Assembly: GCF_000152705.1 (NCBI RefSeq)
Contig: NZ_CH672413.1
Span: 1,084,205-1,148,204, forward strand
From: Janibacter sp. HTCC2649
GTDB taxonomy: Bacteria > Actinomycetota > Actinomycetes > Actinomycetales > Dermatophilaceae
Direction of reading: 5' to 3'
Length of the DNA stretch: 64,000 nucleotides
The translations under genes were made by a program, and so were the position numbers. Of this stretch, positions 16,561 through 24,806 are shown one piece after another. Position 1 is the first letter of the stretch; each line of letters begins with the position of its first letter. The notes under the pieces were generated by a model. The model worked only from the letters and a program-made list of their open reading frames with translations, did no database searches and had not been told where the DNA came from.

Positions 16561-17376
16561 TTGCCAGCCACCCGCTGCTCCACCGTCCGGCTGGTCGTGC
16601 TCGGTGTGCCGGTCGCGGTCGAGTGCTTTGGGTCGCGGCGCGAGACCCTCGCGGATGCCGTCCATCTGGCGTGGGCGTGGTGCACGACCACGGATGATGT
16701 TGCCCCCGTCGTCACCGTGCAGGCGATGCTCGATCCCGATCCTGGTGTCCTGGCGGAGGCGAGCGCAGCCGGGATGGTGGCCCACTCCGACGAGGCCGTC
16801 ATGGAGGACTGGCTCACCCCGCACATCACGCGAGCCGCCATGGAGCACCTCGCCGGGCAGGTGCTCATGCTTCATGCCTGCGTGGTGGCCCATCCCGTGA
16901 CAGGCGCAGCCGCGGTGCTGGTCGGCCGGTCCGGAGCCGGCAAGACAACCCTCGCGCGGTCACTGGGCGCCCGGCTGGCCTACGTCACTGATGAGACCGC
17001 CGCGATCGAGGCCGACCACGGCATCAGACCGTTTGCCAAGCCCCTGTCCCTTCACCGCGATGGGGGCTCCCTCAAGGTCCAGCTGGCTCCCGACTCGCTT
17101 CACCTCACGGCACCCGGTCCCGGGCCGCTGCGAGCGGCTGCGGTGGTTCTTGTCAACCGCGATCCCGGCCACGTCGGGCTACCGACGGTCGAGTCGGTTC
17201 CCACACTCGAGGCGCTGTCGTCCTTGGCCGAGCACACGTCTCACCTGAAGCGGTTGGAGGCACCCCTGCATCGCCTCGCTCACCTGCTGGCCGCGTGCGG
17301 AGGGCTCCAGCGACTGACCTACCGGGAGGCCACGGACGTCACGGCTCTGGTCAGCTCGCTCGTGGAGGCCAGGTGA
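16561..17376 (+). CDS. HPr-kinase-like ATPase of module A
   Basis: 271 residues. Walker A VGRSGAGKTT is at residues 121-130, preceded by MLHACVVAHPVTGAAAVL and followed by ARLAYVTDETAAIEAD. This spacing and the F-A-K-P-L-S-L segment match HPr-kinase-related proteins (HprK-related kinase A type) found beside PqqD-like proteins in lasso-peptide and exosortase/polysaccharide loci. The real HprK N-terminal domain and its HPr-interacting motifs are not visible. The start is an unusual TTG: TAGGCT at 16549-16554 (overlapping the previous stop) lies 6 bases before it, the same leaderless spacing as in other genes here. The stop overlaps the PqqD-like GTG. Substrate unknown. Confidence 0.75.
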   Translation: MPATRCSTVRLVVLGVPVAVECFGSRRETLADAVHLAWAWCTTTDDVAPVVTVQAMLDPDPGVLAEASAAGMVAHSDEAVMEDWLTPHITRAAMEHLAGQVLMLHACVVAHPVTGAAAVLVGRSGAGKTTLARSLGARLAYVTDETAAIEADHGIRPFAKPLSLHRDGGSLKVQLAPDSLHLTAPGPGPLRAAAVVLVNRDPGHVGLPTVESVPTLEALSSLAEHTSHLKRLEAPLHRLAHLLAACGGLQRLTYREATDVTALVSSLVEAR

Positions 17377-17645
17377 AGGCCAGGCGAGGACTCGTCCACG
17401 ACGTGTTCGTCGAGGGCGACCAGTGCGCGGTCTATGCCGGCGACCAGGTGGTCGTGCTCTCGCCGATCGCGACGACGGTCTTGCTGCAACTCGATGAGCA
17501 CTGGACTCCGGTGCCTGAGCTCGTTCGTGCTGTCGAGTCGATCTACGGACCTCCCCCGCAAGGAAGCACTGCCGACGCCGTGGCCAGGATCATGGAGGAA
17601 CTCAGTAGCGCCCACATCGTGCAATTGCACGCGTTCGGCCTCTGA
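17373..17645 (+). CDS. PqqD-like (RRE-type) protein of module A
   Basis: 90 residues. The pattern of N-terminal strands (LVHDVFVEGDQCAVYAGDQVVVLSP), the IATTVLLQLDE helix, then VPELVRAVESIYGPP and a C-terminal helix-strand (IMEELSSAHIVQLHAF) is that of the PqqD winged-helix fold. PqqD proteins bind leader peptides of ribosomally made, modified peptides. No precursor peptide gene is seen next to it. GTG 17373 overlaps the kinase stop by 4 bases, so the two are translationally coupled and probably act together. Confidence 0.75.
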   Translation: MKARRGLVHDVFVEGDQCAVYAGDQVVVLSPIATTVLLQLDEHWTPVPELVRAVESIYGPPPQGSTADAVARIMEELSSAHIVQLHAFGL

Positions 17646-17727
17646 CCTGCGGGTTCGCAGTTAGGCTCGGATTCTGGCAGGGGGTCAGCCGTCGATCCTC
17701 TGCCTCACCTGACCCGGGGAGAGCGTC

Positions 17728-18642
17728 ATGACGACACACGAGCAGGATGCCACGACTGCCAGGCGCAGGCCGGGCATCAACCGCCGCACCCTGATGCGCA
17801 CCGGGGCTCACGCCGCTTGGACAGTGCCCACGGTGCAACTGGTCACCCAGTCGCCGGCCATGGCAGCTTCTGGCGCCGCCGCAGTGAACGTGACCGCGAC
17901 GAACAGCGGCTGGACCGGCGCAGACACCGCTGCTGCGCGGTTCGCTGTGACCACAATCGTGTCCAATGTGAACACCCAATCGACGGTCGACCTCAAGGTC
18001 ACCTACACGCTGCCTGCTGGCGTGACCGCCGTTGCCACTGCCCCAGCAGGATGGACCGTGGAGTCGGGCAACGGCTCCAATGTCATCGTCCTCGACAAGA
18101 TCGATCCACAGCTGGGAGCTGGCGCGTCCACGGGACCGTTCGTCGTCACGTTCGACCCGGTGGACACCGCCGTAGGGAACTCGATTCTGGTCAATCTCAC
18201 CGCCAGCCCCGGCGGCGCCGGCACCCCGGGCTCCACGACCACCACCGTCGCAGCCAGCCCCCCGGTCCTCAGCATTCAGAGCCCCCCCGTGAGCTGGATT
18301 GCCAATGGCCAAGCAAGTCGGACGATGGATCTCAGTGCGGAAGTGATTCAGAACACGGGCTTTCAACTCACTGCTGGTCTCAAGGTCGTCATCTCTTGGT
18401 CGGCAGCCCCGCTTCCCGCCGCACTTCCCAATGTGGACACTGCAGCCCCCGGGTGGACAGCGAGCCTCACCGGCCCCCGCGAGGTCACATTCACGGCGGA
18501 CTCTCAACTAGGTCGCAACCAGACTCTTGGCTTCGACGCCAAGATTCGTCTGCAAGGGAATGGCAATCCCGGCTCTTACTCCCTCCAGATGGTGGTGAGC
18601 GCAACCAATGCCACGAGCGTGACCACCACTGTTACGGGTTGA
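17728..18642 (+). CDS. Tat-exported protein with two Ig-like repeats (module A)
   Basis: 304 residues. The N-terminus has a twin-arginine signal: NRRTLMRTGAHAAW then a mild hydrophobic stretch VPTVQLVTQSPAMAAS, with cleavage likely after AMA near residue 47. The mature part is two similar beta-rich units (about 55-170 and 185-300), each with a YTLP/SWSA strand, an APxGWT motif and a GxNQTLGF/GASTGPF turn, resembling DUF11/Ig-like surface domains. There is no membrane anchor or sortase motif. GGGGAGAG lies 7 bases before ATG 17728. It follows the kinase and PqqD-like genes after 82 bases. Its stop overlaps the convergent polymerase-like gene by 11 bases. Role unknown; it is a candidate cargo of module A. 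Confidence 0.7.
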   Translation: MTTHEQDATTARRRPGINRRTLMRTGAHAAWTVPTVQLVTQSPAMAASGAAAVNVTATNSGWTGADTAAARFAVTTIVSNVNTQSTVDLKVTYTLPAGVTAVATAPAGWTVESGNGSNVIVLDKIDPQLGAGASTGPFVVTFDPVDTAVGNSILVNLTASPGGAGTPGSTTTTVAASPPVLSIQSPPVSWIANGQASRTMDLSAEVIQNTGFQLTAGLKVVISWSAAPLPAALPNVDTAAPGWTASLTGPREVTFTADSQLGRNQTLGFDAKIRLQGNGNPGSYSLQMVVSATNATSVTTTVTG

Positions 18643-20008
18643 CGAGCATCACTTTGCTCGAAGTCGCTGGGTCGACATCGTCCATGTCGTCGAACTCGTC
18701 GTCATCGTCGGGGTGTGCCTCGGGTTGAGGCAAAGGCAGGGCCAGGAGGACGAGGAAGAACGGGATCATGAGCACCCGCTGCCGGGAGAGGATCCCGAAG
18801 TTCCCGAACCCCGAGAAGGCCCAGATGAACGCCGATGTGAACACGAGGCAGAACACCACATAGGGCGCTCTCCGCAGGATCCCGGGGAGGCGACGAATGC
18901 GCGGCCAACCACGCACCGTCAGCCCGAGCAGGAACAGACATTCGAGACTCTGCACGATCATCTGGGCGTTGCCGGCCTCCCACACGAAGGGCCGAAATAA
19001 CACGGTGAGCACGGCGAGCGGCATACCCCACACGGATGACACGGGAACCGCCGTGAACGTGGATCCACCCTGGGACGTCTGCCCGTTCGTGGCCTCGACC
19101 GTCTCCGAGATGGCCTGCCAGCTGAGGTCATCGGTGCCGAGGAACACGGCCGACTGCGAGGCCAGAATCCAGGCGGCCGCGCCGAGCACGAGCACGCCGG
19201 TGGCTTTCTTGAGGATCCCGGTGGGCTGGTCGTCCGCCGGGCGGAACAGCTGGGCCACGAGAAGAGCAGCAAAGAGCAGCACCGTGATGTGGGGGCGGAC
19301 GAGTGTGGTGCCCGCGGCCCCGATGACGAGGAGCACCACGGCGCCGGAGCGCGCGGCGAAGAGCCGAGCTGCGCCCAGTGCGGTGACCCCGACGAACAGC
19401 AGCAGCCACGCCTCCTTCCCGATGCTCGAGGGCCAGTAGAGCATCGAGGGCAGGAACATGACCAGCACGGCATACCGACGCCCATCGGCTCTCGGAAGGG
19501 CGATCCGGAAGGCTCGCAAGAGCAGGTACTGCCCCCAGAACGCGAGCGTCGCGAACACGAGGAAGCCGGCCAGGGGTGACGGCCCGATGACGGTGTAGAC
19601 CGCAGTGGTGATGAGCTCCATGTACTGCGTGCCCTGCTTGCCGCCCCATTCCCAGACAAAGGCCCCCTGACGCCAGAGGTGGTGCTGTGTGGCGGCATAC
19701 CTGTTGTAGCGTTCGGCGTCGGCCGCACCGCCGTAGACGACGTAGGCGACGAAATACCGGAGCAGGGCGCCGACCAGTTTGGCGCCGAAGGCGGCCATGA
19801 GCAGGGCGAGCAGCCACGGCTCGGGCGCCGATCGAGCCACTCGCGCGATGACAACGACATTGACGGCCACGAGCAGGGGCACGACGATGACGGCGCCCCA
19901 CAGGTTGTAGGAGTTCCCCTCGAGCGCCCAGGCGAACACCAGCGCGATCGCGCCTGCCAGGAGGACACTGAGGGCCACAGCACCGAGCCGGAGGGCCGAA
20001 CGGGTCAT
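18632..20008 (-). CDS. Polytopic membrane protein, polysaccharide polymerase-like (copy 1)
   Basis: 458 residues with about ten to eleven membrane helices. YNRYAATQHHLWRQGAFVWEWGGKQGTQYMELITTAVY, a loop after the third helix, and MLYWPSSIGKEAWLLLFVG are reminiscent of Wzy/EpsG-like polymerases. FSGFGNFGILSRQRVLMIPFF near the C-terminus is R-x-x-x-hydrophobic as in O-antigen polymerases. A strongly acidic tail (DDDDEFDDMDDVD) ends the protein. A paralogue with the same loops lies at 41194-42534. It follows the BY-kinase gene by 7 bases, so a role in exopolysaccharide chain growth is inferred. The first shared loop may be the catalytic region. Confidence 0.65.
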   Translation of the reverse strand: MTRSALRLGAVALSVLLAGAIALVFAWALEGNSYNLWGAVIVVPLLVAVNVVVIARVARSAPEPWLLALLMAAFGAKLVGALLRYFVAYVVYGGAADAERYNRYAATQHHLWRQGAFVWEWGGKQGTQYMELITTAVYTVIGPSPLAGFLVFATLAFWGQYLLLRAFRIALPRADGRRYAVLVMFLPSMLYWPSSIGKEAWLLLFVGVTALGAARLFAARSGAVVLLVIGAAGTTLVRPHITVLLFAALLVAQLFRPADDQPTGILKKATGVLVLGAAAWILASQSAVFLGTDDLSWQAISETVEATNGQTSQGGSTFTAVPVSSVWGMPLAVLTVLFRPFVWEAGNAQMIVQSLECLFLLGLTVRGWPRIRRLPGILRRAPYVVFCLVFTSAFIWAFSGFGNFGILSRQRVLMIPFFLVLLALPLPQPEAHPDDDDEFDDMDDVDPATSSKVMLVNP

Positions 20009-20015
20009 CGACAGC

Positions 20016-21566
20016 TCAGGCGGACGTCGTGCGGCGGTCGCGACGACTCTCGGCCCCGGGTTCGGACTCTGCGGGGTGCGGCGGTGTGCTGGATCCGTCC
20101 GTCGTTCCGCGCCGTCCAGGGAGAACGCGCCGGATGCCCTTGCTGCGTTCGGCGTCGTAACCCTGCCCATAGCCGCTGCCATAGCCATAGCCGTAGCGGC
20201 CAGCGCCCCTCGTCGGCGCGCCCACGATCACGACCCCGGTCACCGGGACGTGGAAGCGGCCGAGCAGCTCCGCGACCCGACGACCCGCAACGTCCGTGAT
20301 CCTGCCGTGGCGCACGACCACCACCACCGTGTCGACGACGGGCAGCACATCGAAGACGTCGCTGGCGGCCAGCAACGGCGCCGTGTCGATCAGCACGACG
20401 TCGGCCAGATCGCGGAGCTCGGCGATCAGTCCCCCCATGAGGCTGGCCAGGGAAGCGGGGTGGGACAGGCGGGTGCCGGCCGTCATGATGCGGACCCCGT
20501 CAATGCTCGTCGGTCGGATCAACGCCTCGAGCGACGACTCGTTGTGGCGGCTCAGGTAGTCCGAGATGCCGGCACCCTGCGGGACGTCGAAGAGGGTGTG
20601 CGTGTCCGGCGAGCGGAGGTCGGCGTCCAGGACGAGCACGCGTTGTCCGCTTTCTGCAAAGCTCACGGCCAGGTTCGCGACGGTGGTGGTCTTGCCTTCT
20701 GCCGGGTGCGCGGACGTGACGAGCACGACGCGGGCCCCCTCGAGCTGGGTGGCCGGCCCGTCGAGCAGGTGACGTGGTGCGCTCCCGACCGAGAGTCGTT
20801 GGCTCGCGGTGTGAACGATGGCGGTTCGCGCGCCGCGATAGGCGTCGGCATACGGACTCAGCGGTTGTTCCGCCACGCCAATGGTCTTGTCGCGACGCTT
20901 CGTGCGACCCAACCTGGGGACCTCGGCGACGATCGGCAGAGCAAGGGCAGCAGCGATCTCCTCGCGGGTTCGCAGCCGCGAGTCCAGGCGGTCCAGCACC
21001 AGCGCCAGCGCAAGCCCCAGAAGCAGTCCCAGAACGGCGCTGAGAGCCGCCCGCACCGGCCGACTCGGGGGGACGACGAAGCCTCCGCCGTCGGCGTTCG
21101 GGATCGGGGACGCCGACTGGAGGACGGTGATGCCGACCGTGCCCGTCCCTGGCCGAGGCGTATCGAAGAAGGACACCGCCTCGTCCGCGAAAGCGTTGGC
21201 AACGGCCGCAGCCCGTGCGCCATCAGATGCCGTCGCCGACACCGTCAGCGCGGTGGCAATGAATTCGGGTTTGACCGTCAGCCCAGCGGCCAGGAGCGCA
21301 GGATCGCCCGGGTAGCCCAACCGTTTCGCCGCACCCCTGGGGATGTCCCCCGTGGTGAGAAAGAGGGCAATGCGACCCAGTTGGCTGTTGACGTCCTCGG
21401 TTCGCTCCACGAGGAGGGTGGCCGTGGCTGTGTAGCTGCCCGTCGACCTCGTCACCTCGGGATGGGCCGGCGTCACCGTCCACATGACGGCTCCAGCGAC
21501 CACCGCGCAGAGCGCGATGACGAGCCAGCGACGTCGAAACGCCTTCAGGTAGTCATTGAGCGTCAT
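20016..21566 (-). CDS. Wzz-type chain-length protein fused to BY-kinase (copy 1)
   Basis: 516 residues. Polysaccharide co-polymerase with a cytoplasmic tyrosine kinase, controlling chain length by cycles of autophosphorylation. The order is: helix 1 (WLVIALCAVVAGAVMW), an external Wzz domain, helix 2 (VRAALSAVLGLLLGLALALVL near 170), then the kinase with Walker A SAHPAEGKTT, Walker A' VLVLDADLRSP and Walker B VVLIDTAPLL. The tail has a tyrosine cluster GRYGYGYGSGYGQGYD near residue 460, the expected phosphorylation site. GGGGAGAG precedes the ATG. A paralogue lies at 42542-44098, and the LMW phosphatase at 32446-33027 is a plausible antagonist. Confidence 0.9.
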   Translation of the reverse strand: MTLNDYLKAFRRRWLVIALCAVVAGAVMWTVTPAHPEVTRSTGSYTATATLLVERTEDVNSQLGRIALFLTTGDIPRGAAKRLGYPGDPALLAAGLTVKPEFIATALTVSATASDGARAAAVANAFADEAVSFFDTPRPGTGTVGITVLQSASPIPNADGGGFVVPPSRPVRAALSAVLGLLLGLALALVLDRLDSRLRTREEIAAALALPIVAEVPRLGRTKRRDKTIGVAEQPLSPYADAYRGARTAIVHTASQRLSVGSAPRHLLDGPATQLEGARVVLVTSAHPAEGKTTTVANLAVSFAESGQRVLVLDADLRSPDTHTLFDVPQGAGISDYLSRHNESSLEALIRPTSIDGVRIMTAGTRLSHPASLASLMGGLIAELRDLADVVLIDTAPLLAASDVFDVLPVVDTVVVVVRHGRITDVAGRRVAELLGRFHVPVTGVVIVGAPTRGAGRYGYGYGSGYGQGYDAERSKGIRRVLPGRRGTTDGSSTPPHPAESEPGAESRRDRRTTSA

Positions 21567-21621
21567 GCAGTCTCTCCCCGCCGCTCTCGACGAGCCGTCG
21601 GCCCTACGAGCTAGTGCAACA

Positions 21622-21636
21622 ACACCCCAGGGGTGT
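21622..21636 (-). promoter_or_regulatory. Short palindrome upstream of BY-kinase copy 1
   Basis: ACACCCC-A-GGGGTGT is a perfect 7+7 palindrome about 55 bases before the BY-kinase start, in the 158-base gap shared with the dapB 3' end. It may be an operator for the kinase-polymerase operon. The paralogous operon has no identical site; its upstream gap carries CCACCGGTGG (44207-44216) instead. Nothing identifies the regulator. Confidence 0.35.
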
Positions 21637-21724
21637 GAACCTGAAGGCCGACCTTATCCGACCAGGTGCCTCTGACCTGCCGAAATGGCAATCAGGCCAA
21701 CCGATTGGCGTCTCGCGGCCGGGG

Positions 21725-22471
21725 TCAGGCGATGCCGAGGTAGTGCTCGAGGCCAACGGTGAGACCGGGGTGCTCGCCGACCTTGCGGACCGCTGCGATG
21801 ACTCCGGGCATGAACGAGACCCGGTCGAACGAGTCGTGCCGGATCGTCAACATCTCGCCGGTCTGTCCGAACAGAACTTCCTGGTGTGCGACGAGTCCGC
21901 GCAGACGAACCGAATGCACGGGTATGCCGTGTGCCCGCCCTCCGCGTGCTCCCTCGGGATCGCTCGTGGTCGCGTCGGGGACGTCGGCGAGGCCAGCCTG
22001 TGCGCGTGCGGCGCCGACTAGCTCGGCCGTGCGGGCAGCCGTGCCAGAAGGTGCGTCCACCTTGTCCGGGTGGTGCAGCTCGATGATCTCGACGGACTCG
22101 TAGAACTCAGCGGCCTTTTGCGCGAAGGCCATCATGAGCACGGCTCCGATGGCGAAATTGGGCGCGATGAGAACTCCGACACCGGGATGCTGCTCGAGGC
22201 GCGCGGTAAGGTCAGCGAGCTTGTCCTCTCCCCACCCCGTCGTCCCGACGACAACGTGGACGCCTTGGTCGACACAGTGCGCGACGTTGATGGCCGAGGC
22301 GTCGGGGACGGAGAACTCGACGACCACGTCAGCACCGGCGAGGTCGCCGAGGTCGTCACCCATGTCAAAGCGGCCTGCGAGTTCGAGACCCTGCGCCGCC
22401 TCGACGGCCCGACACACCTCCGAGCCCATGCGTCCGGATGCACCGATGACCGAGACCTTGGTGACACTCAC
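21725..22471 (-). CDS. dapB: 4-hydroxy-tetrahydrodipicolinate reductase
   Basis: 248 residues. DapB reduces the DapA product toward lysine and diaminopimelate. The NAD(P)-binding GASGRMG is at residues 10-16, VVGTTGW near 75-80 and APNFAIGA near 103-110. The catalytic ELHHPDKVDAPSGTA (His133, His134, Lys137) is intact. The start is GTG 22471 with TAGAGT (22478-22483) 6 bases upstream and no good ribosome-binding site, so probably leaderless. In many actinobacteria dapB lies close to pnp on one side and thyA/folA/dapA on the other. Here accessory genes separate it from both. Confidence 0.96.
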   Translation of the reverse strand: MSVTKVSVIGASGRMGSEVCRAVEAAQGLELAGRFDMGDDLGDLAGADVVVEFSVPDASAINVAHCVDQGVHVVVGTTGWGEDKLADLTARLEQHPGVGVLIAPNFAIGAVLMMAFAQKAAEFYESVEIIELHHPDKVDAPSGTAARTAELVGAARAQAGLADVPDATTSDPEGARGGRAHGIPVHSVRLRGLVAHQEVLFGQTGEMLTIRHDSFDRVSFMPGVIAAVRKVGEHPGLTVGLEHYLGIA

Positions 22472-22544
22472 CCCTGAACTCTAGTGGCGGCCCTCAGACG
22501 TTCGTACGAGCAGTGTCCCGCGTTGACTGAAGCCGTCGCGTCAC

Positions 22545-22976
22545 TCACGGCTCACCCCCGTCACTCGGGTGCGGCCCTTTGAGCGTGAGGCCGGCGACGA
22601 GCGCCACCGGCAGGATGAGGCTGGCCAGACCCAGCGACGCGATGAACCATGCAGTCTCGCCGGAAGCCAAGGTCACGAAGACTACGACGGCGACCCAGGC
22701 GACCACCGTGACAACCAACGCAGTTCGAGACTGAGCCAAGGGTCCGCGTGCGACCGGGTCTCGGCGCAGGGCGCGGTTGGCAGTGGCGACGGCGGCACAC
22801 GCCAGAGCTGCCACGAGGGCCAGGACCGCGGCCCCCACGAGGAGCCCCTGGACCTCGGCGGGCGCCGTCCGGGCGAAGAGTGCGCAGCCCACGGCGATGA
22901 GCCCGCACAGTCCCGCCGCCCAGAACGAAGCCACGCCGCGAACCTGAGCGGCCTGGCGTGCCGTGGTGAGATCCAT
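22545..22976 (-). CDS. Four-helix membrane protein of the ESX-like cluster
   Basis: 143 residues, not recognised. Four hydrophobic helices are visible (about residues 14-36, 42-66, 82-102 and 106-130), with short polar ends. The start codon is ATG 22976 (GTG 22982 is possible), 13 bases after the stop of the WXG-like gene, so it is the last gene of the cluster running 24806 to 22545. Its position suggests a membrane partner of the two small secretion-like proteins upstream. Confidence 0.6.
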   Translation of the reverse strand: MDLTTARQAAQVRGVASFWAAGLCGLIAVGCALFARTAPAEVQGLLVGAAVLALVAALACAAVATANRALRRDPVARGPLAQSRTALVVTVVAWVAVVVFVTLASGETAWFIASLGLASLILPVALVAGLTLKGPHPSDGGEP

Positions 22977-22989
22977 GACCACGACCCTG

Positions 22990-23706
22990 TCAGCCGAAGG
23001 TCGGCCAGGCGCCCTCGGGGTAGTCAGAGAGCTTGTTCTTGACCCCGTCCAGGTCGCTCTTGGCATTGATGGACAGCGCGACGAGGGCTGCCGTGCCGAC
23101 GAGCAGTGCGGAGATGAAGGTGATCCAGCCAGCCAGGGCGGATGGGGGTGTCGCCGGAGCGCCAACGACCGTCGCAGCAGCGGCAGCGGCCACGATGTGG
23201 AAGATGATGAGGGCCGCGATCGCGGCGACGACCCCCACCCACCACACGATGATCCCGGCCCCGACCTTGACGAGTGAGGTGGCGATCACCTCGGCGAACT
23301 GCGTCGAGACACCGCCGATGGCCTTCTCCTGCTGGCCCAGACGGTCCACGTAGCTTTGCGCGGCGGAGCCCTTCCACGTCGTGTCGACGTCGAGTTGGCC
23401 CTTGGTCGCCAGCCCGGATCGTGCCGAGACGGGACTGCCCACGTGTTCTCGCCACTGCGCGGCTTGAGAGAAACACAGCCATGGAGCTCCGAAGACGTTG
23501 AGGTGCTTGGACATCCAGTCGACCGCCTCCTGCCACTTGGGCACGACCTTGTCATTCCAGAAGTTGGCGATCTTCTCGGCCAGCCAGCCGAACCACTTGC
23601 CCACTTCCTTCAGACCGCGGTTGAAGGCCTCGAGGAGCACTTGGGCCTTTTCCATCAACCGGTTCCACGTGTCCACGAGTTTTGCCCAGATCTCTTGCGG
23701 TGTCAT
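22990..23706 (-). CDS. WXG100-like protein with C-terminal membrane helices
   Basis: 238 residues. The N-terminal 70 residues are amphipathic helix rich in Trp (KWFGWLAEKIANFWND, PKWQEAVDWMSKHLNVF). The middle has TTWKGSAAQSYVDRLGQQEKAI, which reads like the W-x-G turn between the helices of ESX/WXG100 proteins, followed by a helix. Two membrane spans come next (about 150-180 and 190-212), and the end is a polar YPEGAWPTFG. A WXG-like hairpin tethered to the membrane is uncommon. It lies 9 bases after the EspC-like gene. The ESX link is inferred from the motif and neighbours; no ESX ATPase is present in the window. Confidence 0.55.
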   Translation of the reverse strand: MTPQEIWAKLVDTWNRLMEKAQVLLEAFNRGLKEVGKWFGWLAEKIANFWNDKVVPKWQEAVDWMSKHLNVFGAPWLCFSQAAQWREHVGSPVSARSGLATKGQLDVDTTWKGSAAQSYVDRLGQQEKAIGGVSTQFAEVIATSLVKVGAGIIVWWVGVVAAIAALIIFHIVAAAAAATVVGAPATPPSALAGWITFISALLVGTAALVALSINAKSDLDGVKNKLSDYPEGAWPTFG

Positions 23707-23715
23707 CGATCTCCC

Positions 23716-24033
23716 CTATTCGACCGGCGCCCAGAGGGCACCAATGGCGGCCCGTGCGGCCTCGTCGTCCGATTCGTACTGCTTCTTGACGTCGCGCAAC
23801 GTGGTGGCCATCTTGTTCGTGGCCGTGCTTCCACCCTTGACGAGCGTGACGACGAAATCTTGCAGCTCTGTGTAGGAGCTGTTGTAGCCGACCATGTCCG
23901 CCACGACCGACGTCGTGTTCGTGCTGACGTCCAAACCACCAGCAGTCACCGCCGCAGCGGCGAGCACGTCGTGGGTGGCGTCCCAAATCTTGGCGTCGTG
24001 TTCGAGCGCGGCGCGTTGCACTTCAAAACTCAT
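23716..24033 (-). CDS. EspC-like small helical protein
   Basis: 105 residues, mostly alpha-helical, with no signal peptide. The pattern of an N-terminal helix beginning FEVQRAALEHDAKIWDATHDVL, a central turn (MVGYNSSYTELQDF) and a second helix ending VKKQYESDDEAARAAIGALW is like the EspC/DUF2580 family of type VII secretion substrates, whose members end in Y-x-x-x-D-x. AAGGGGAAATTC precedes the ATG. It is flanked by the YbaB-like and WXG-like genes on the same strand, which strengthens the ESX reading. Confidence 0.6.
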   Translation of the reverse strand: MSFEVQRAALEHDAKIWDATHDVLAAAAVTAGGLDVSTNTTSVVADMVGYNSSYTELQDFVVTLVKGGSTATNKMATTLRDVKKQYESDDEAARAAIGALWAPVE

Positions 24034-24068
24034 GAATTTCCCCTTGGATCAGAACTCGGCGGCAGCGG

Positions 24069-24806
24069 TCAGTGACCAATGCCGAGGCGTCGGTGGAGGT
24101 AGTCGGGGTCGCCGAGGCGCTGAAGCTCCGCCGTCCCTCGGGCAGCGACCTCTTGGGTGTGCGAGAAGTCCGTGAGCGCTGCGTTCTGCGCGTCGGTGAT
24201 GGTTGCCAGCACCAGTCGCCCGATGTTGGCCGGGTGACTTCGTCGCAGCCACCCCTCACTCAGGGTCAGCGACTCCAGGCTGCCCGTCGCCGAGCACACC
24301 ACCTTGACCTCCCCCTGGAAGCTGGAGATCTCGTGCTGCCGCGAGGCGCCCGCCGTCACCTCGGCGATGGTCGAGTCCAGCTCGTGCTCAACCTCGGACC
24401 AGACCTCGAGCAGGCGCTCCAACACCTCGACCTCGGTGACCGAGTCGCCACCGGCAAACTCGGCGACCTCCGACTGCAGCTGGGTCGGGAACGGTCGGGT
24501 CTGAGGCTCGGGGAGTTCCATCGCGACCTCGAGGTGTGAGTTCCATTCCTCCACCTGGGAGACCCCTGCACCCAGGTAGGCCTCGAGGATGGCTGGCCCC
24601 AGTTCGGCAGTGGTCAGGCTCTGCGCCCAGACGTGACTGACGACGATGGACATCACGCGGCCCTGGCCGTCGATCCGCACCCGAACCAGACCCTCGGCCG
24701 AGGATGCCTCCTGCTCCTGCGCCGCCGGCATCGATTCCAGACGCTGCAGGGTGCGGTCCATGTCTTCTCGTGCTTCGTGCAGTCGTTCCGTGCCTTCGTC
24801 TTCCAT
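24069..24806 (-). CDS. YbaB/EbfC-like protein with two domains
   Basis: 245 residues. The N-terminal part (about 8-100) begins with a long charged helix (TERLHEAREDMDRTLQRLESM) and then VRVRIDGQGRVMSIVVS, the strand pair typical of YbaB/EbfC proteins. A second similar unit follows (helix VEVLERLLEVWSEVEHELDSTIAEV, then QGEVKVVCSATGSLESLTLSEGWL near 170-195), suggesting an internal duplication. YbaB proteins bind DNA, and YbaB-like genes are often found beside WXG100/ESX genes in actinobacteria. ATG 24806 is preceded by GAGGGGAAGC. It is the first gene after the PHO-box palindrome, so probably the promoter-proximal gene of the cluster. Confidence 0.72.
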   Translation of the reverse strand: MEDEGTERLHEAREDMDRTLQRLESMPAAQEQEASSAEGLVRVRIDGQGRVMSIVVSHVWAQSLTTAELGPAILEAYLGAGVSQVEEWNSHLEVAMELPEPQTRPFPTQLQSEVAEFAGGDSVTEVEVLERLLEVWSEVEHELDSTIAEVTAGASRQHEISSFQGEVKVVCSATGSLESLTLSEGWLRRSHPANIGRLVLATITDAQNAALTDFSHTQEVAARGTAELQRLGDPDYLHRRLGIGH

